A stretch of DNA of 49,980 bases, from IMG/VR virus record IMGVR_UViG_3300047323_000307, positions 1-49,980 of that record. One strand, written 5' to 3'. A program made the position numbers and the translations under genes. The stretch comes from a virus. The notes under the pieces were generated by a model. That model was not told where the DNA came from, made no database searches, and worked only from the letters and a program-made list of their open reading frames with translations. Numbering within the stretch: position 1 is the stretch's first letter; the number at the start of each line of letters is the position of its first letter. Positions 9,384-17,743 of this stretch are shown one piece after another.

Positions 9384-9877
9384 TCCGCCCTCGGTAATGA
9401 CTCCGGATCACTGTCGTCCGGGTAACCGGTAACAATGATGTCCAGCCAGCTTCCCCACGGTGGCGGCAGCTCAACAATGATGTCGTCAAAATCATCATCA
9501 GAGTTTTTAATCTTCCGGCATACAACACTCCCCGTCCAAGTGAAGACGGAACCGGATTGAGTCCAGGTTGGATAGGCTGTGAAGTGCAGCTCCTGCTCTT
9601 CCAGCCCAGTGTCACCAGTCCCGGTCGAAAGCTCCATGTTGAACCACTGATTGCAGTTATCCAGATAGTTCGGACTCCGAATCCATTGGGTAAACGCACG
9701 GTGCTGATCTCTGGTGAGTATCCAGTTAAGCTGGAATGTTGACTTAAGGTCATCAGTGAGTTTCTGGAAGATGGGAGCGCCAACCTGAGGCTGGTCGCTC
9801 CTGAACCCAGTATCACTGGATGCGTTTTTATTTGCCTTCTGTGCCAGCGGTAGCCAGTCAGGGTAGTCGATAGCCAT
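9380..9877 (-). CDS. Minor tail protein
   Basis: 165 aa, beta-rich, with many Trp (DYPDWLPLAQ at the N terminus). No motif names its activity. Its place directly after the tape measure, with a TAATG 1-nt overlap, is that of lambda gpM-like distal tail proteins that link the tape measure to the tip. Confidence 0.72.
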   Translation of the reverse strand: MAIDYPDWLPLAQKANKNASSDTGFRSDQPQVGAPIFQKLTDDLKSTFQLNWILTRDQHRAFTQWIRSPNYLDNCNQWFNMELSTGTGDTGLEEQELHFTAYPTWTQSGSVFTWTGSVVCRKIKNSDDDFDDIIVELPPPWGSWLDIIVTGYPDDSDPESLPRAE

Positions 9878-12800
9878 TACTCTCTAGCCCTCGCTGAAGC
9901 TGTAGTGTTTCGGGTTATTGCATTCCTGATTGGCCCGCCCTGGTCGAGGTCTGCGACAATCACATCTATCGTCACACCATTGGCGCCGTTGCTTGCCTGA
10001 GCATCTACGGTCGCACTGGTGTAGTTCTGGATGTTGATGATTACGCCGCCAGAGGAATTTGACCCGCCCTGCATATCCTTATTGCTGATAACTGCCCCAT
10101 TATCTCCGGGGATCATGTACTGCCGGCCATTGCCAGCCTGGTAGATTTCTGGCATGCCGCCCTCACCTACCTGATACATGCCGCCTGCCGAAACAGATCC
10201 ACCATTTTTACGCTTTCCTGACAGCGTTTTAGATAGTGCAAATGCTCCTACTAAGGCTGCACCACCAATAATTGCTGCTGCACCAAATGAACCCACAGAA
10301 GCGACTAGAGCTGCTGGAAGCCATGAGGTCATAGTTGTGGCAGCAGCAGCTGTGCTAGCCGCTGTTGTGGTTGCTATACCACCAACAGTTACGGCGGTGG
10401 TTGATACCGTTGCTGCGTTTTGAGCAGCTGAACCCATAACAGCAGATTTCACCCACTCAACACCCATCTGAACGAAGCTGTTAATCAGCGAGTTGAGAGC
10501 GTTGCTTGCCAGTGATGACATTGCCTCTTCAGCGCTCATGCTGCCCGTAACCATGCCAGTGAAGGCGTTGGAAGCGTTACCAGCAATGGAGTCGAAGGAA
10601 GCAGCTACAGCCTCATTACCTGCGCTCTGATTGCGCCACATCTGCCACATGGCGGCGGTGCGTTGCTGGTCATACTGCAGGTTAAGGGAGTTTCTGAGAG
10701 CAAGGCTTTGCTGCTCGGTGATGACCTTCTGATTCTCGAACTGCTGAATCAGGGCAAGCTTCTGGGCATTCTCGTTCGCCAGCTGTTGAACCGGGTCGAC
10801 TGTACCGGCTGCCGATTGTTGTGGGGTGACTGCGGATGCAGCGTTGGCTTGCGCGCTCTGCTCAGAGTAAGTTGCTGCAATGTCAGCGCGCCTCTTCTGG
10901 CTGGTCTCAAACGAGATATCGCCAGCGGTTAGTTGACGCTGAACTTGAGCAAGGTCTTCTGCCCTTTGCTTCTCCGCATTTGCAGCTGCATCCTTTTCAA
11001 GGGCAGCCTTTTTATCTGCTGATCTCTGCTGGACATCAAATATCTGACCCGCCTGCTGAGATGCCTGCTGCATTTGAGCTGAAGAAGCACCAGCACCTAA
11101 GTCCTGGATAGCGGACAGTTGAGCTGCTTCGCGGTTGAGCCCTTTATACTGCAGCTCTGCCACTGCCATCTGGTCAGTGAGTTCCTGCAAGGACTTGAGA
11201 CGGCGTTTTTCTGCCTGTTCGGCCTGCGTCTCTACCTTTGCTGACTCTTTAGCTGTGGTGTTGCGGGCGGCCTCGGCGGCCTGCAAATCATACTGAGCAC
11301 CAGCCAGGTTGCCTGCAGTGTTAATCTGATTGGCATTGCCACCCTTACCACTCGCTTCCATTCTCGCTTTAGTTACAGCCCGAAGCCGTTTGTCGGTTAT
11401 AGCGAGGAGCGCGTTCTCGTCTTCAAGGTCTTTATTGTAATCATCTGCCTTGGCACTTCTTGGGATTTGCAGGCTAGATGAGTTGAACCGGTCTTTAGCA
11501 GTGGCAGCCTGGTTAATCGACTGGGCGAAGTGATTCATCATGCCAGCGGCGTCACCGGCTGCTCCTGACTCGCGAGACAACAAATCAATTCCTGTCTTAA
11601 GCCCGGTAGTCAGTTGCGCCTGACCAAGATTTATAGCACTTTGAGTCTGGCTTAATCGACGCTGCGCCTTTTCAAGTGCTTCAGCCGCAATATACTGAGC
11701 ATCCATTGCTCCCGACAAAGCTTCTGCAGCCTGTCGTCCGCGTGTAGTTCCCGTACCCCAGTTATCAACCTCTTTACGGAGGTCGCCTATGCGGTAAGTT
11801 GCCTTGTCATAGGTTTTCTGAGCGTCATCAACACTGTCGGTCAGGCTGACGACACTTTCACGCATCCGAGCTATCGATGCACCGACTTCAGTTGCTGACA
11901 TTTCTCTGAATTTTGATACAAGGCCGCTTACGCTATCGGCAAGGTCATTTGCCTCCTGTTTGGCCTGCTGCGCTTTCTGATAGAAATAGAATATTGCAGC
12001 AGCTGCCAGAGTCGCAACACCAGCTGGGCCGCCAACGAGAGCCATTGCTCCGCGAAGTCCTGCTGAAGCGACAGATAACGCGCCTTGCGCTGCCGCAGCA
12101 TTGTAGGCGCTCGCAGCAAGAGCGATCTGCTTCTGAGTAGCAAGAACCAATGCGCCAACATAGCGGGAGCCCATCACAGCGGTAACGGCGATCAGCACTG
12201 TCGATATAACATCAAGGTTTTCACTCAGGGTGATCACGGCATCATTGAAGATAGCCACTCCGGCTTTAACGGTTGCGGAACTGCCTACGAACTGAGTTAT
12301 GTTGTTGCTGGCGGTCTGGAATGCCTGGGCTATGGTCTGAGTGGTTTTTGAAAACTCACGGCCAATCGCGTCTCCCTGCGACAGTAAGCCATTGACCACC
12401 ACATCTGTTGTGAGCTTGCCTTGTGCTGCCATAGCGCGTAGCTGACCGATGTTAACGCCAAGAGAATCAGCCAGCGCCACGGCAAGACGACTTCCTTGTT
12501 CTGTTACAGAGTTGAATTCCTCGCCACGCAGTACACCAGAAGCAATGCCCTGCGAAAGCTGAATGATTGCATTCTCTGCTTCCTGCGCGGTGGCACCAGA
12601 GACAACAAACCCCTGGTTGATAATTGTTGTTAGTCGGGCTAGATCTTCGGCCGAGGTGTTGTACTGGCGAGTACCGCGCTCAAGTCGGGCATAGAGTGTC
12701 GCAGTGGCATCAAGGCTTGATCGGGTTGATTGCGTGATGTCGAATACGCGCTGGGTGACTTCAACAAGGCTTTCGCTTGCACGGACGGAGTTTGATAATT

Positions 12801-13053
12801 TGTTGTTCAGCGTTGTCCATGAGTCCGCGTAATCCGCAACAGCCCTCACTGAGAGCGCCGCAGTCAAAGCCGTTGCGACCCTTGTCAGAGATGAGAATGA
12901 TTTCTCCGTGCCGCCCACAGACTTACTGGTTTTATCAAAGCTGTCCTCAAGCTTGCCTAATCTGGCATCAACCTGTCGTTGGGCATCCAGCAACTTTGCC
13001 ACGTTCATTTCTACTTCATAAACGATGTTGCCAACTTGCTGTTCACTTGCCAT
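9877..13053 (-). CDS. Tail tape measure protein
   Basis: 1058 aa, the longest gene. Residues 60-260 are the conserved tape-measure N-terminal domain (VRAVADYADSW and GLLSQGDAIGREF). The middle is Ala/Gln/Glu-rich and helical, and residues 875-950 are strongly hydrophobic (AALVASVGSFGAAAIIG), as expected for the segment that enters the host membrane. Using the lambda relation of about 0.15 nm per residue, the tail should be near 160 nm. GGAG lies 8 nt before the start. The gene runs into the next by 1 nt. Confidence 0.95.
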   Translation of the reverse strand: MASEQQVGNIVYEVEMNVAKLLDAQRQVDARLGKLEDSFDKTSKSVGGTEKSFSSLTRVATALTAALSVRAVADYADSWTTLNNKLSNSVRASESLVEVTQRVFDITQSTRSSLDATATLYARLERGTRQYNTSAEDLARLTTIINQGFVVSGATAQEAENAIIQLSQGIASGVLRGEEFNSVTEQGSRLAVALADSLGVNIGQLRAMAAQGKLTTDVVVNGLLSQGDAIGREFSKTTQTIAQAFQTASNNITQFVGSSATVKAGVAIFNDAVITLSENLDVISTVLIAVTAVMGSRYVGALVLATQKQIALAASAYNAAAAQGALSVASAGLRGAMALVGGPAGVATLAAAAIFYFYQKAQQAKQEANDLADSVSGLVSKFREMSATEVGASIARMRESVVSLTDSVDDAQKTYDKATYRIGDLRKEVDNWGTGTTRGRQAAEALSGAMDAQYIAAEALEKAQRRLSQTQSAINLGQAQLTTGLKTGIDLLSRESGAAGDAAGMMNHFAQSINQAATAKDRFNSSSLQIPRSAKADDYNKDLEDENALLAITDKRLRAVTKARMEASGKGGNANQINTAGNLAGAQYDLQAAEAARNTTAKESAKVETQAEQAEKRRLKSLQELTDQMAVAELQYKGLNREAAQLSAIQDLGAGASSAQMQQASQQAGQIFDVQQRSADKKAALEKDAAANAEKQRAEDLAQVQRQLTAGDISFETSQKRRADIAATYSEQSAQANAASAVTPQQSAAGTVDPVQQLANENAQKLALIQQFENQKVITEQQSLALRNSLNLQYDQQRTAAMWQMWRNQSAGNEAVAASFDSIAGNASNAFTGMVTGSMSAEEAMSSLASNALNSLINSFVQMGVEWVKSAVMGSAAQNAATVSTTAVTVGGIATTTAASTAAAATTMTSWLPAALVASVGSFGAAAIIGGAALVGAFALSKTLSGKRKNGGSVSAGGMYQVGEGGMPEIYQAGNGRQYMIPGDNGAVISNKDMQGGSNSSGGVIINIQNYTSATVDAQASNGANGVTIDVIVADLDQGGPIRNAITRNTTASARARE

Positions 13054-13071
13054 TCATCATTCTCCGGGCAT

Positions 13072-13096
13072 AAAAAAACCCCGCCATTGCGAGGTT
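13072..13096 (-). terminator. Terminator before the tape measure gene
   Basis: On the minus strand AACCTCGCAATGGCGGGGTT (one G-U pair) is followed by seven Ts. It follows the lipoprotein gene and would end a transcript of the two inserted genes independently of the late operon. Confidence 0.75.
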
Positions 13097-13114
13097 GTTA
13101 TTAAAACGAAGGGG

Positions 13115-13495
13115 TTAATCTGCCCAGCCAGATCTGGTCTCAGTATTGGACTCAGACAATGTATATTTTTCTACTACGTCATTCTTAAACAGTATCACCA
13201 ACTGCTTTACGTGTGCCTTTGATCCGTTATGGAAAAGACCATAGAAAGGTATGAAAGTGGTGCCATTAAGTTTCACGTTAGCCAGCGAGTATGTCCAAAC
13301 CTCATTTCCACCATCCGTAAAGCTAACGCCCATCGGATCGCCAAAATTCGCCCTCACCTGAGGCTTAGTAGTTGTGCCTTTCTGGATTTTTGACTGAATG
13401 GTCGCCTGATTTTCACTCTCAAGCGTACGATTACCTGAAGATGCGCAGCCTGCCAACAAAAGCGTCACCATTGACGCAATAACTAACTTTTTCAT
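13115..13495 (-). CDS. Small lipoprotein, SmpA/BamE-like fold
   Basis: 126 aa. MKKLVIASMVTLLLAGC is a lipoprotein signal with an LAGC lipobox at Cys17. The rest (QKGTTTKPQVRANFGDP and EVWTYSLANVKLN) follows the SmpA/OmlA pattern of helix-turn-strand repeats seen in BamE. It is not a virion protein by its signal, so it is probably an accessory gene made by the lysogen. It sits between the tail-assembly and tape-measure genes with its own terminator. RBS AGGGA is 5 nt upstream. Confidence 0.8.
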   Translation of the reverse strand: MKKLVIASMVTLLLAGCASSGNRTLESENQATIQSKIQKGTTTKPQVRANFGDPMGVSFTDGGNEVWTYSLANVKLNGTTFIPFYGLFHNGSKAHVKQLVILFKNDVVEKYTLSESNTETRSGWAD

Positions 13496-13587
13496 ATATC
13501 CCTATTCCCATAAGTAACGTTCGGATTAATCCTAAAGGTAATCTGATGCAATGGGAAGCAAGAAAAGCGGCGTGTGCGGGCCTTCCA

Positions 13588-13935
13588 TTATGTTCTTTTA
13601 CGTGACTCCGTTACGAAAGTGACTATTTGAGAGGAAATTTGATCATGAATTTTTTGAGTGGTTCGGCCCCTTATTTTTGAGATGGCCTGCTTTTGCTCAG
13701 CACTTAAAACATCCCACTGGGACTTGTCGGGCCCAATAGAGTCATGAACCTCTGAAAGTTCAACGCTACATTTATCAAAAGATTCTTCTGCAATGCTATG
13801 AGCTTGCTTTGTCGTTTTTATCTGACTTTCTGCATAGGAGGTTACGCAAATGCTCAACTTTTGCGAAGAACTCTCCAGATCAGCATGCGCTATGGAACAA
13901 ACCATCAATCCAATAATGGCTAATACTGTTTTCAT
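13588..13935 (-). CDS. Secreted protein, unknown
   Basis: 115 aa. The first 18 residues (MKTVLAIIGLMVCSIAHA) form a signal peptide with AHA cleavage. The mature part is helical and charged with two Cys (SICVTS and DKCSVE), probably disulphide-bonded. RBS AAGGGGGTAGG is strong. With the adjacent lipoprotein gene it forms an envelope-directed pair inserted in the tail operon. No family recognised. Confidence 0.75.
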   Translation of the reverse strand: MKTVLAIIGLMVCSIAHADLESSSQKLSICVTSYAESQIKTTKQAHSIAEESFDKCSVELSEVHDSIGPDKSQWDVLSAEQKQAISKIRGRTTQKIHDQISSQIVTFVTESRKRT

Positions 13936-14001
13936 TGCCTACCCCCTTTTGTTTAAATGGGGTAGATCTTAGCATTAGCCATTTGTAATCAAATGCAAGA
14001 A

Positions 14002-14676
14002 TTAAGCTGCTTTAGCTAGTCTCCGCGCCTTTTTAGCCATGTAGTCATCGGCAACAGCGTCATACTCATCACGAGTGAACCCTTTCTGGTCCGGATGCTT
14101 CGCATTAAGCAGCAACTGGAATTCCGTCATGGTCAACTGCTCAGCGTCACTCCGGCTCATGCCAAAGTGGTTACGTGCCGCGCTTATGTAGTCGAAAGAG
14201 CGGAACTCAGTAGTTGCCTGGCCTGACTCATGCCGCTGGAGCTGGCGCACCTTGGCCTTGCCGATGATGCCGTGGGTTATCAGTGACTGAGCGATCAACA
14301 CCATCTCAACGGTGCTCATCAATCCCGCCCGGTATACGAATGCCCATTTCCCTGACTTGCCCGGGATAATGTCACCGGTCAGCTCGGACACATCGTTCTC
14401 GCAACAGGCGGTAAGCACCGACATCGCGGCCATCATTGCTGGCTTACCCATCTGCTTGCGACTCAGGTGGGCCATCAGCCACGCCGGGATTGAACCGTAT
14501 GCATCCATGGCGCGCTGAATAAGAGGGGTGATCTCGTCGTTATGCAGGTCATAGAAGGCTTGCACAATCTCCTGTGGCTCACCAATACGTGACATGGCAG
14601 CGAATGACGGCCGGAAGAAATAATCATCTTCGCCAGCGCTTATCAGGCACTCGCCAATTTCTTTCTGTGGGGTCAT
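14002..14676 (-). CDS. Tail assembly chaperone-like protein (DUF6246 type)
   Basis: 224 aa, helical. The C-terminal part (FDYISAARNHFGMSRSDAEQLTMTEF) resembles the gpT-like half of tail assembly chaperones, and the basic end (MAKKARRLAKAA) is typical of DUF6246 proteins that follow the tube gene. Lambda makes the two parts by a programmed frameshift; here the whole protein is in one frame and no slippery site was evident at its end. The function is inferred from position. Confidence 0.68.
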   Translation of the reverse strand: MTPQKEIGECLISAGEDDYFFRPSFAAMSRIGEPQEIVQAFYDLHNDEITPLIQRAMDAYGSIPAWLMAHLSRKQMGKPAMMAAMSVLTACCENDVSELTGDIIPGKSGKWAFVYRAGLMSTVEMVLIAQSLITHGIIGKAKVRQLQRHESGQATTEFRSFDYISAARNHFGMSRSDAEQLTMTEFQLLLNAKHPDQKGFTRDEYDAVADDYMAKKARRLAKAA

Positions 14677-14735
14677 GAGGGTATCCGGTAACTGTCATTT
14701 TCGGGGCCACCAGGTGGAAGCCCCTGAAATGGCAA

Positions 14736-15479
14736 TTAAGCGGTGATGGTTGCCGCCGTGGTGCCAGTAAAGCTGCCATCAGATGAGGTGAAGGTGATTG
14801 TCGCTGTGCCAGCCGCAACACCCGTAACCAGCCCTGTATTGCTGACGGTTGCCTTAGTCGCATCCGAGGTTGTCCAGGTGCCGGACTTATCGGTTGCATC
14901 AGCGGGGAGGACGGTAGCTGTTAACTGGCGCGTTGCACCGACCGCCAGTGAAGTTGTAGCCGGGGCAATGGTCACACCAGTAGCCGGAACAACATCGTCA
15001 GTATCCAGCACCTGAATGGTGTTGGCTGCAGCAACCTTGAACTCAGTGGAAAAAGTGATGATGTCATTAGTGCCACCATCTGAACTCAATGCGTTGATCA
15101 GCATGTAGCCCTGGAACGTCACCGCACCAAACTCCATACGCACCCAGATAGTAGGCTGGCGAGCGGCCTGAATCTCGGTATTGAAGTACTTGATCAGGCG
15201 GAACACGCCGTACTGGTCGAGCTTGTCATTCTTGCGAACTTCACCCTCAAACGAAATTGTGAAGTCAGCGTTGGTGACGATGTTTTCAACGTAGCCCTGG
15301 GTATCATCAGCGTCCGAAGTCACGCTATTTGGTGAGAAGTCGAAGCCTTTACTTGTGCCGGCTGCCAGAGCTTTCCACTCTGACTCCTGCGGTACTGCGT
15401 CCGAGCAACCATCGGCTACTTCTAGCACAATGGCGCGGCCAAACAACGCTGTGTTGTCCGTTGGGCAATTTGCTGCCAT
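14736..15479 (-). CDS. Major tail tube protein with Ig-like domain
   Basis: 247 aa. Residues 1-165 are the tube domain (FEGEVRKNDKLDQYG). Residues 170-247 are a bacterial Ig-like (BIG2) domain: LAVGATRQLTATVLPADA and GLVTGVAAGTATITF. Lambda gpV has the same plan, with a dispensable C-terminal Ig domain on the tail surface. Position upstream of the chaperone and tape measure genes agrees. Confidence 0.9.
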   Translation of the reverse strand: MAANCPTDNTALFGRAIVLEVADGCSDAVPQESEWKALAAGTSKGFDFSPNSVTSDADDTQGYVENIVTNADFTISFEGEVRKNDKLDQYGVFRLIKYFNTEIQAARQPTIWVRMEFGAVTFQGYMLINALSSDGGTNDIITFSTEFKVAAANTIQVLDTDDVVPATGVTIAPATTSLAVGATRQLTATVLPADATDKSGTWTTSDATKATVSNTGLVTGVAAGTATITFTSSDGSFTGTTAATITA

Positions 15480-15506
15480 GGGTAATTCCTCTTTGACGTT
15501 TCCGGC

Positions 15507-15890
15507 TTATTCGCCGTATTTGATTGCAAACTGAAGCCGATAGACGAGACGCCCTTCGGTTGTTAAGACTGGCGCGGGAACCCCGCCAAAGTTTTCGATA
15601 TAACCGATGCAGTTGCCGGGTAAAGGATCGGCCTGAACACGCTGAATAATGGCCTGCACGGCGTCATCAGTTGCCTGATTGCCATTCATGGCGCCAATCA
15701 CATCGACCATCACGTAATACTCAGCCCCCAACTCATTGCGAATAGCGGAGCCACCGTTTGGGCGAAAGACGATGAATTTATCCGTTTTGACGCCGGTGTC
15801 AGTCCAGATGAGCTTTTGAACCTTGAAGCCATCGGTTAGCCCGGCAGAGATGAAGTAATCCCGGAGGCGGTCATGCATGGCTGGAATCAC
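15507..15890 (-). CDS. Tail terminator-like protein
   Basis: 127 aa (GFKVQKLIWTDTGVKTDKF and VIGAMNGNQATDDAV). Its length, place just before the tube gene, and ATGA overlap with the HK97 gp10-like gene fit the gpU/tail-terminator slot, whose ring stops tube growth and joins the head. The fold cannot be proved by eye. Confidence 0.68.
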   Translation of the reverse strand: MIPAMHDRLRDYFISAGLTDGFKVQKLIWTDTGVKTDKFIVFRPNGGSAIRNELGAEYYVMVDVIGAMNGNQATDDAVQAIIQRVQADPLPGNCIGYIENFGGVPAPVLTTEGRLVYRLQFAIKYGE

Positions 15891-16255
15891 AGACTCATCT
15901 CCTTCTTAATGGTCCTGTCGATAAGGTCACGGGTATCCTCAAATCCCTTCGTCAGGAACTCTTTCTGAGCAGTCGCCCGGCGGAAGCTTTGCGGCACATT
16001 CGGGTCGTGAACAAAAACGGCATAGTTGGCGGAGTATCCCACCCTGCCTGTTATCCGGGTTCCGCTTACTTCAAGCTCACGATACTGGCTGTTGATGAGA
16101 GTGGATGTGTCGATCGGGGTGTACAGCGCCGCCTGAGAAGAGCCGATAATCAGCGCACTCTGCAATGCCCTGACCGCCTTGCGCCCCTGAATATCACCGA
16201 TGAGCCGGTTCAGATTTTGCTGAGCCTCACGGATGCCTTTTACCTTCACGCCCAT
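15887..16255 (-). CDS. HK97 gp10-like head-tail/tail completion protein
   Basis: 122 aa. VKVKGIREAQQNLNRLIGD and ALIIGSSQAALYTPIDT with the following R-x-GYSANYAVFVHDP are characteristic of the HK97 gp10/gpZ-like family, which finishes the neck end of the tail. It overlaps the next gene by 4 nt. Confidence 0.85.
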   Translation of the reverse strand: MGVKVKGIREAQQNLNRLIGDIQGRKAVRALQSALIIGSSQAALYTPIDTSTLINSQYRELEVSGTRITGRVGYSANYAVFVHDPNVPQSFRRATAQKEFLTKGFEDTRDLIDRTIKKEMSL

Positions 16256-16257
16256 AG

Positions 16258-16602
16258 CTAAACTCCCGTCAGGATGGCCCAGTCATCAACAAAGCGCTCA
16301 AAGGTGTCCGCATAGCGAATCGCCTGCATCACCTCATCTGCACCAGCCGCCAGCGGGTCGGGATTATCAGACGCACCAATAAGGATGTAATCGCCGGCCT
16401 GAGCAAGCGCGTACTCCGTCCAGATGGTGTTCTTTACGACAATCTCAGCACCGATAGAGCCAAGCCGTTTCGAAAGCCCGCCCTGATAGTCAGCCAGAAT
16501 AACCAGCGGCTCAGCATAGGTTCTGTCACCTGCGTCACTAACGCCGAGATTCTTCCAGATGGTGCATGGCGCTGTGTAAGACCAACTAGCCAGTGAGCTC
16601 AT
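16258..16602 (-). CDS. Neck/head-closure protein (gpFII-like slot)
   Basis: 114 aa from ATG 16602, which has AGGAAGG upstream; a 12-residue extension has no RBS. Beta-rich sequence (PCTIWKNLGVSDAGDRTYA) lies between the connector and gp10-like genes, the place of the head-tail joining protein in siphophages. Confidence 0.65.
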   Translation of the reverse strand: MSSLASWSYTAPCTIWKNLGVSDAGDRTYAEPLVILADYQGGLSKRLGSIGAEIVVKNTIWTEYALAQAGDYILIGASDNPDPLAAGADEVMQAIRYADTFERFVDDWAILTGV

Positions 16603-16789
16603 GATTACCTTCCTGGTAGACTGGCCTGAATTCCACACCTTGATGTGCCACTAGGCATCCCTTGTGAGTGAAGTTCAATCCCGGCCCTGGGAAAATAAAG
16701 TCGCCAGATTTCAGGAATCCAGAGTTTTCTTTAACCCTGCCACCAGTGATTTTCAGCCAACTAACAACCATGTCTTCCAATACCATCAT
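16586..16789 (-). CDS. Small phage protein, unknown
   Basis: 67 aa starting at the tandem ATG at 16789 with GGAGGG 4 nt upstream. A TTG four codons earlier contains the RBS and is not used. The start shares one base with the stop of the DUF551 gene and the end overlaps the next gene by 17 nt, so the four genes from 17333 to 16258 are translationally coupled. It has one Cys and no recognised motif. Confidence 0.72.
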   Translation of the reverse strand: MMVLEDMVVSWLKITGGRVKENSGFLKSGDFIFPGPGLNFTHKGCLVAHQGVEFRPVYQEGNHELTG

Positions 16790-16956
16790 TATTCCCTCCA
16801 ACTAATCACAGCAGGCCTCTCCGCAGCAATGCGGGGGCAGTTAATCCGCCACTCGCCTGCCGCGGTAATGTAAGCGGTCGTCTGCTTGTCGCTATCAGTT
16901 TTCACCCACACACGATTGAATGGCTTTGGTAAACGCTCAGACACTGGTATCCACAT
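16789..16956 (-). CDS. DUF551-like small protein
   Basis: 55 aa. The start MWIPVSERLPKPFNRVWVK is the DUF551 signature (WIPVSERLP). These short proteins are common in enteric phages and have no known function. Start and stop both overlap neighbours by one base (TGATG and TAATG). Finding it in the head-tail region, not the early region, is uncommon. Confidence 0.85.
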   Translation of the reverse strand: MWIPVSERLPKPFNRVWVKTDSDKQTTAYITAAGEWRINCPRIAAERPAVISWRE

Positions 16957-17333
16957 CAGCAACCACCAACCACATCAAAGAAGCCAACGCTTGTGCCAAC
17001 GTCGATCGGCAAAAGTGCTGTGCATCCTGACGTGTCCAGAGCCGCCAGTGTGTTGCGCATTGTCTTCACATCGCCGCTGTAATCGAACGATCGTGACGCC
17101 CCTGAAGGCGCTGACTGTGACTTAATGCGCTGGCTGAATGCGGTTACTGCCATCAACGTCACGGCGTACACCTGAATCAGCATCATGTCGCACTCATCGT
17201 AGCCAGCCGCCTCCAGGCACATGCTTATGCTACCCAACTTGCAAAGGTAGGCATCAATCATGAAGTCCGGCACGGAGTAACCCAGCGCAGATAACTGCTG
17301 TTTAACCTGCGCGGCCGTTATCTGCTCTGCCAT
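16956..17333 (-). CDS. Head-tail connector-like protein
   Basis: 125 aa, helical (ITAAQVKQQLSALGYSV and AVTLMAVTAFSQRIKSQ). It has the size, helical content and place (after capsid genes, before gp10-like gene) of the adaptor ring that binds the portal. It ends one base into the DUF551 gene. Confidence 0.65.
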   Translation of the reverse strand: MAEQITAAQVKQQLSALGYSVPDFMIDAYLCKLGSISMCLEAAGYDECDMMLIQVYAVTLMAVTAFSQRIKSQSAPSGASRSFDYSGDVKTMRNTLAALDTSGCTALLPIDVGTSVGFFDVVGGC

Positions 17334-17335
17334 GG

Positions 17336-17734
17336 TTATTTCGCCTTTTTAGTTGCGTCAGCCAGTGCTGCTTCAGCTGCATCGGCCCGGGCTGTTTCAG
17401 CCGCGAGCGCTTCGGCGTGTTCTGCATTAGCCGCTTCCAGCGCATCAGCGTGCTCTTTGTCTTTGGCTTCAGCTGCATCGGTCAGGGTTTTAATCTGATC
17501 GTTAGCAGCATCAAGCTGAGACTGAAGAACAGAGGTATCAGTGGATGCAGGCGCGGATGGTGTTGCCACCTCGAAGGTCAGTGCATCACCCTTCTCTTTC
17601 GATGCTTCTGCTTTGCCTTCGGCAATCCACTTTTCAGCAACCGACTTATCAACGTCATATACTCGTCCAGCCTCCAGTTTCTGGAAGCTGGCACCGGCAA
17701 AGAGGTTATTAACCAGAATTTTCACAAGTGCCAT
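17336..17734 (-). CDS. Structural protein with coiled-coil tail
   Basis: 132 aa. Residues 1-50 form a small domain (LFAGASFQKLEAGRVYDVD); residues 70-132 are an Ala/Glu/Asp-rich coiled coil. Directly downstream of the capsid gene, it may be a head-associated minor protein. The first part resembles head-fibre/decoration modules, but this is weak. Confidence 0.62.
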   Translation of the reverse strand: MALVKILVNNLFAGASFQKLEAGRVYDVDKSVAEKWIAEGKAEASKEKGDALTFEVATPSAPASTDTSVLQSQLDAANDQIKTLTDAAEAKDKEHADALEAANAEHAEALAAETARADAAEAALADATKKAK

Positions 17735-17743
17735 GATTGCTCC

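Noticed and set aside
9358-9816. 152-aa frame on the same strand overlapping the minor tail gene
   Set aside because: Almost wholly inside a well-supported gene, Ser/Arg-rich shadow composition, no independent RBS.
14002-14735. Programmed -1 frameshift for a G/GT-type tail chaperone
   Set aside because: The 224-aa gene already includes a gpT-like end in one frame and no slippery heptamer was seen near its stop.
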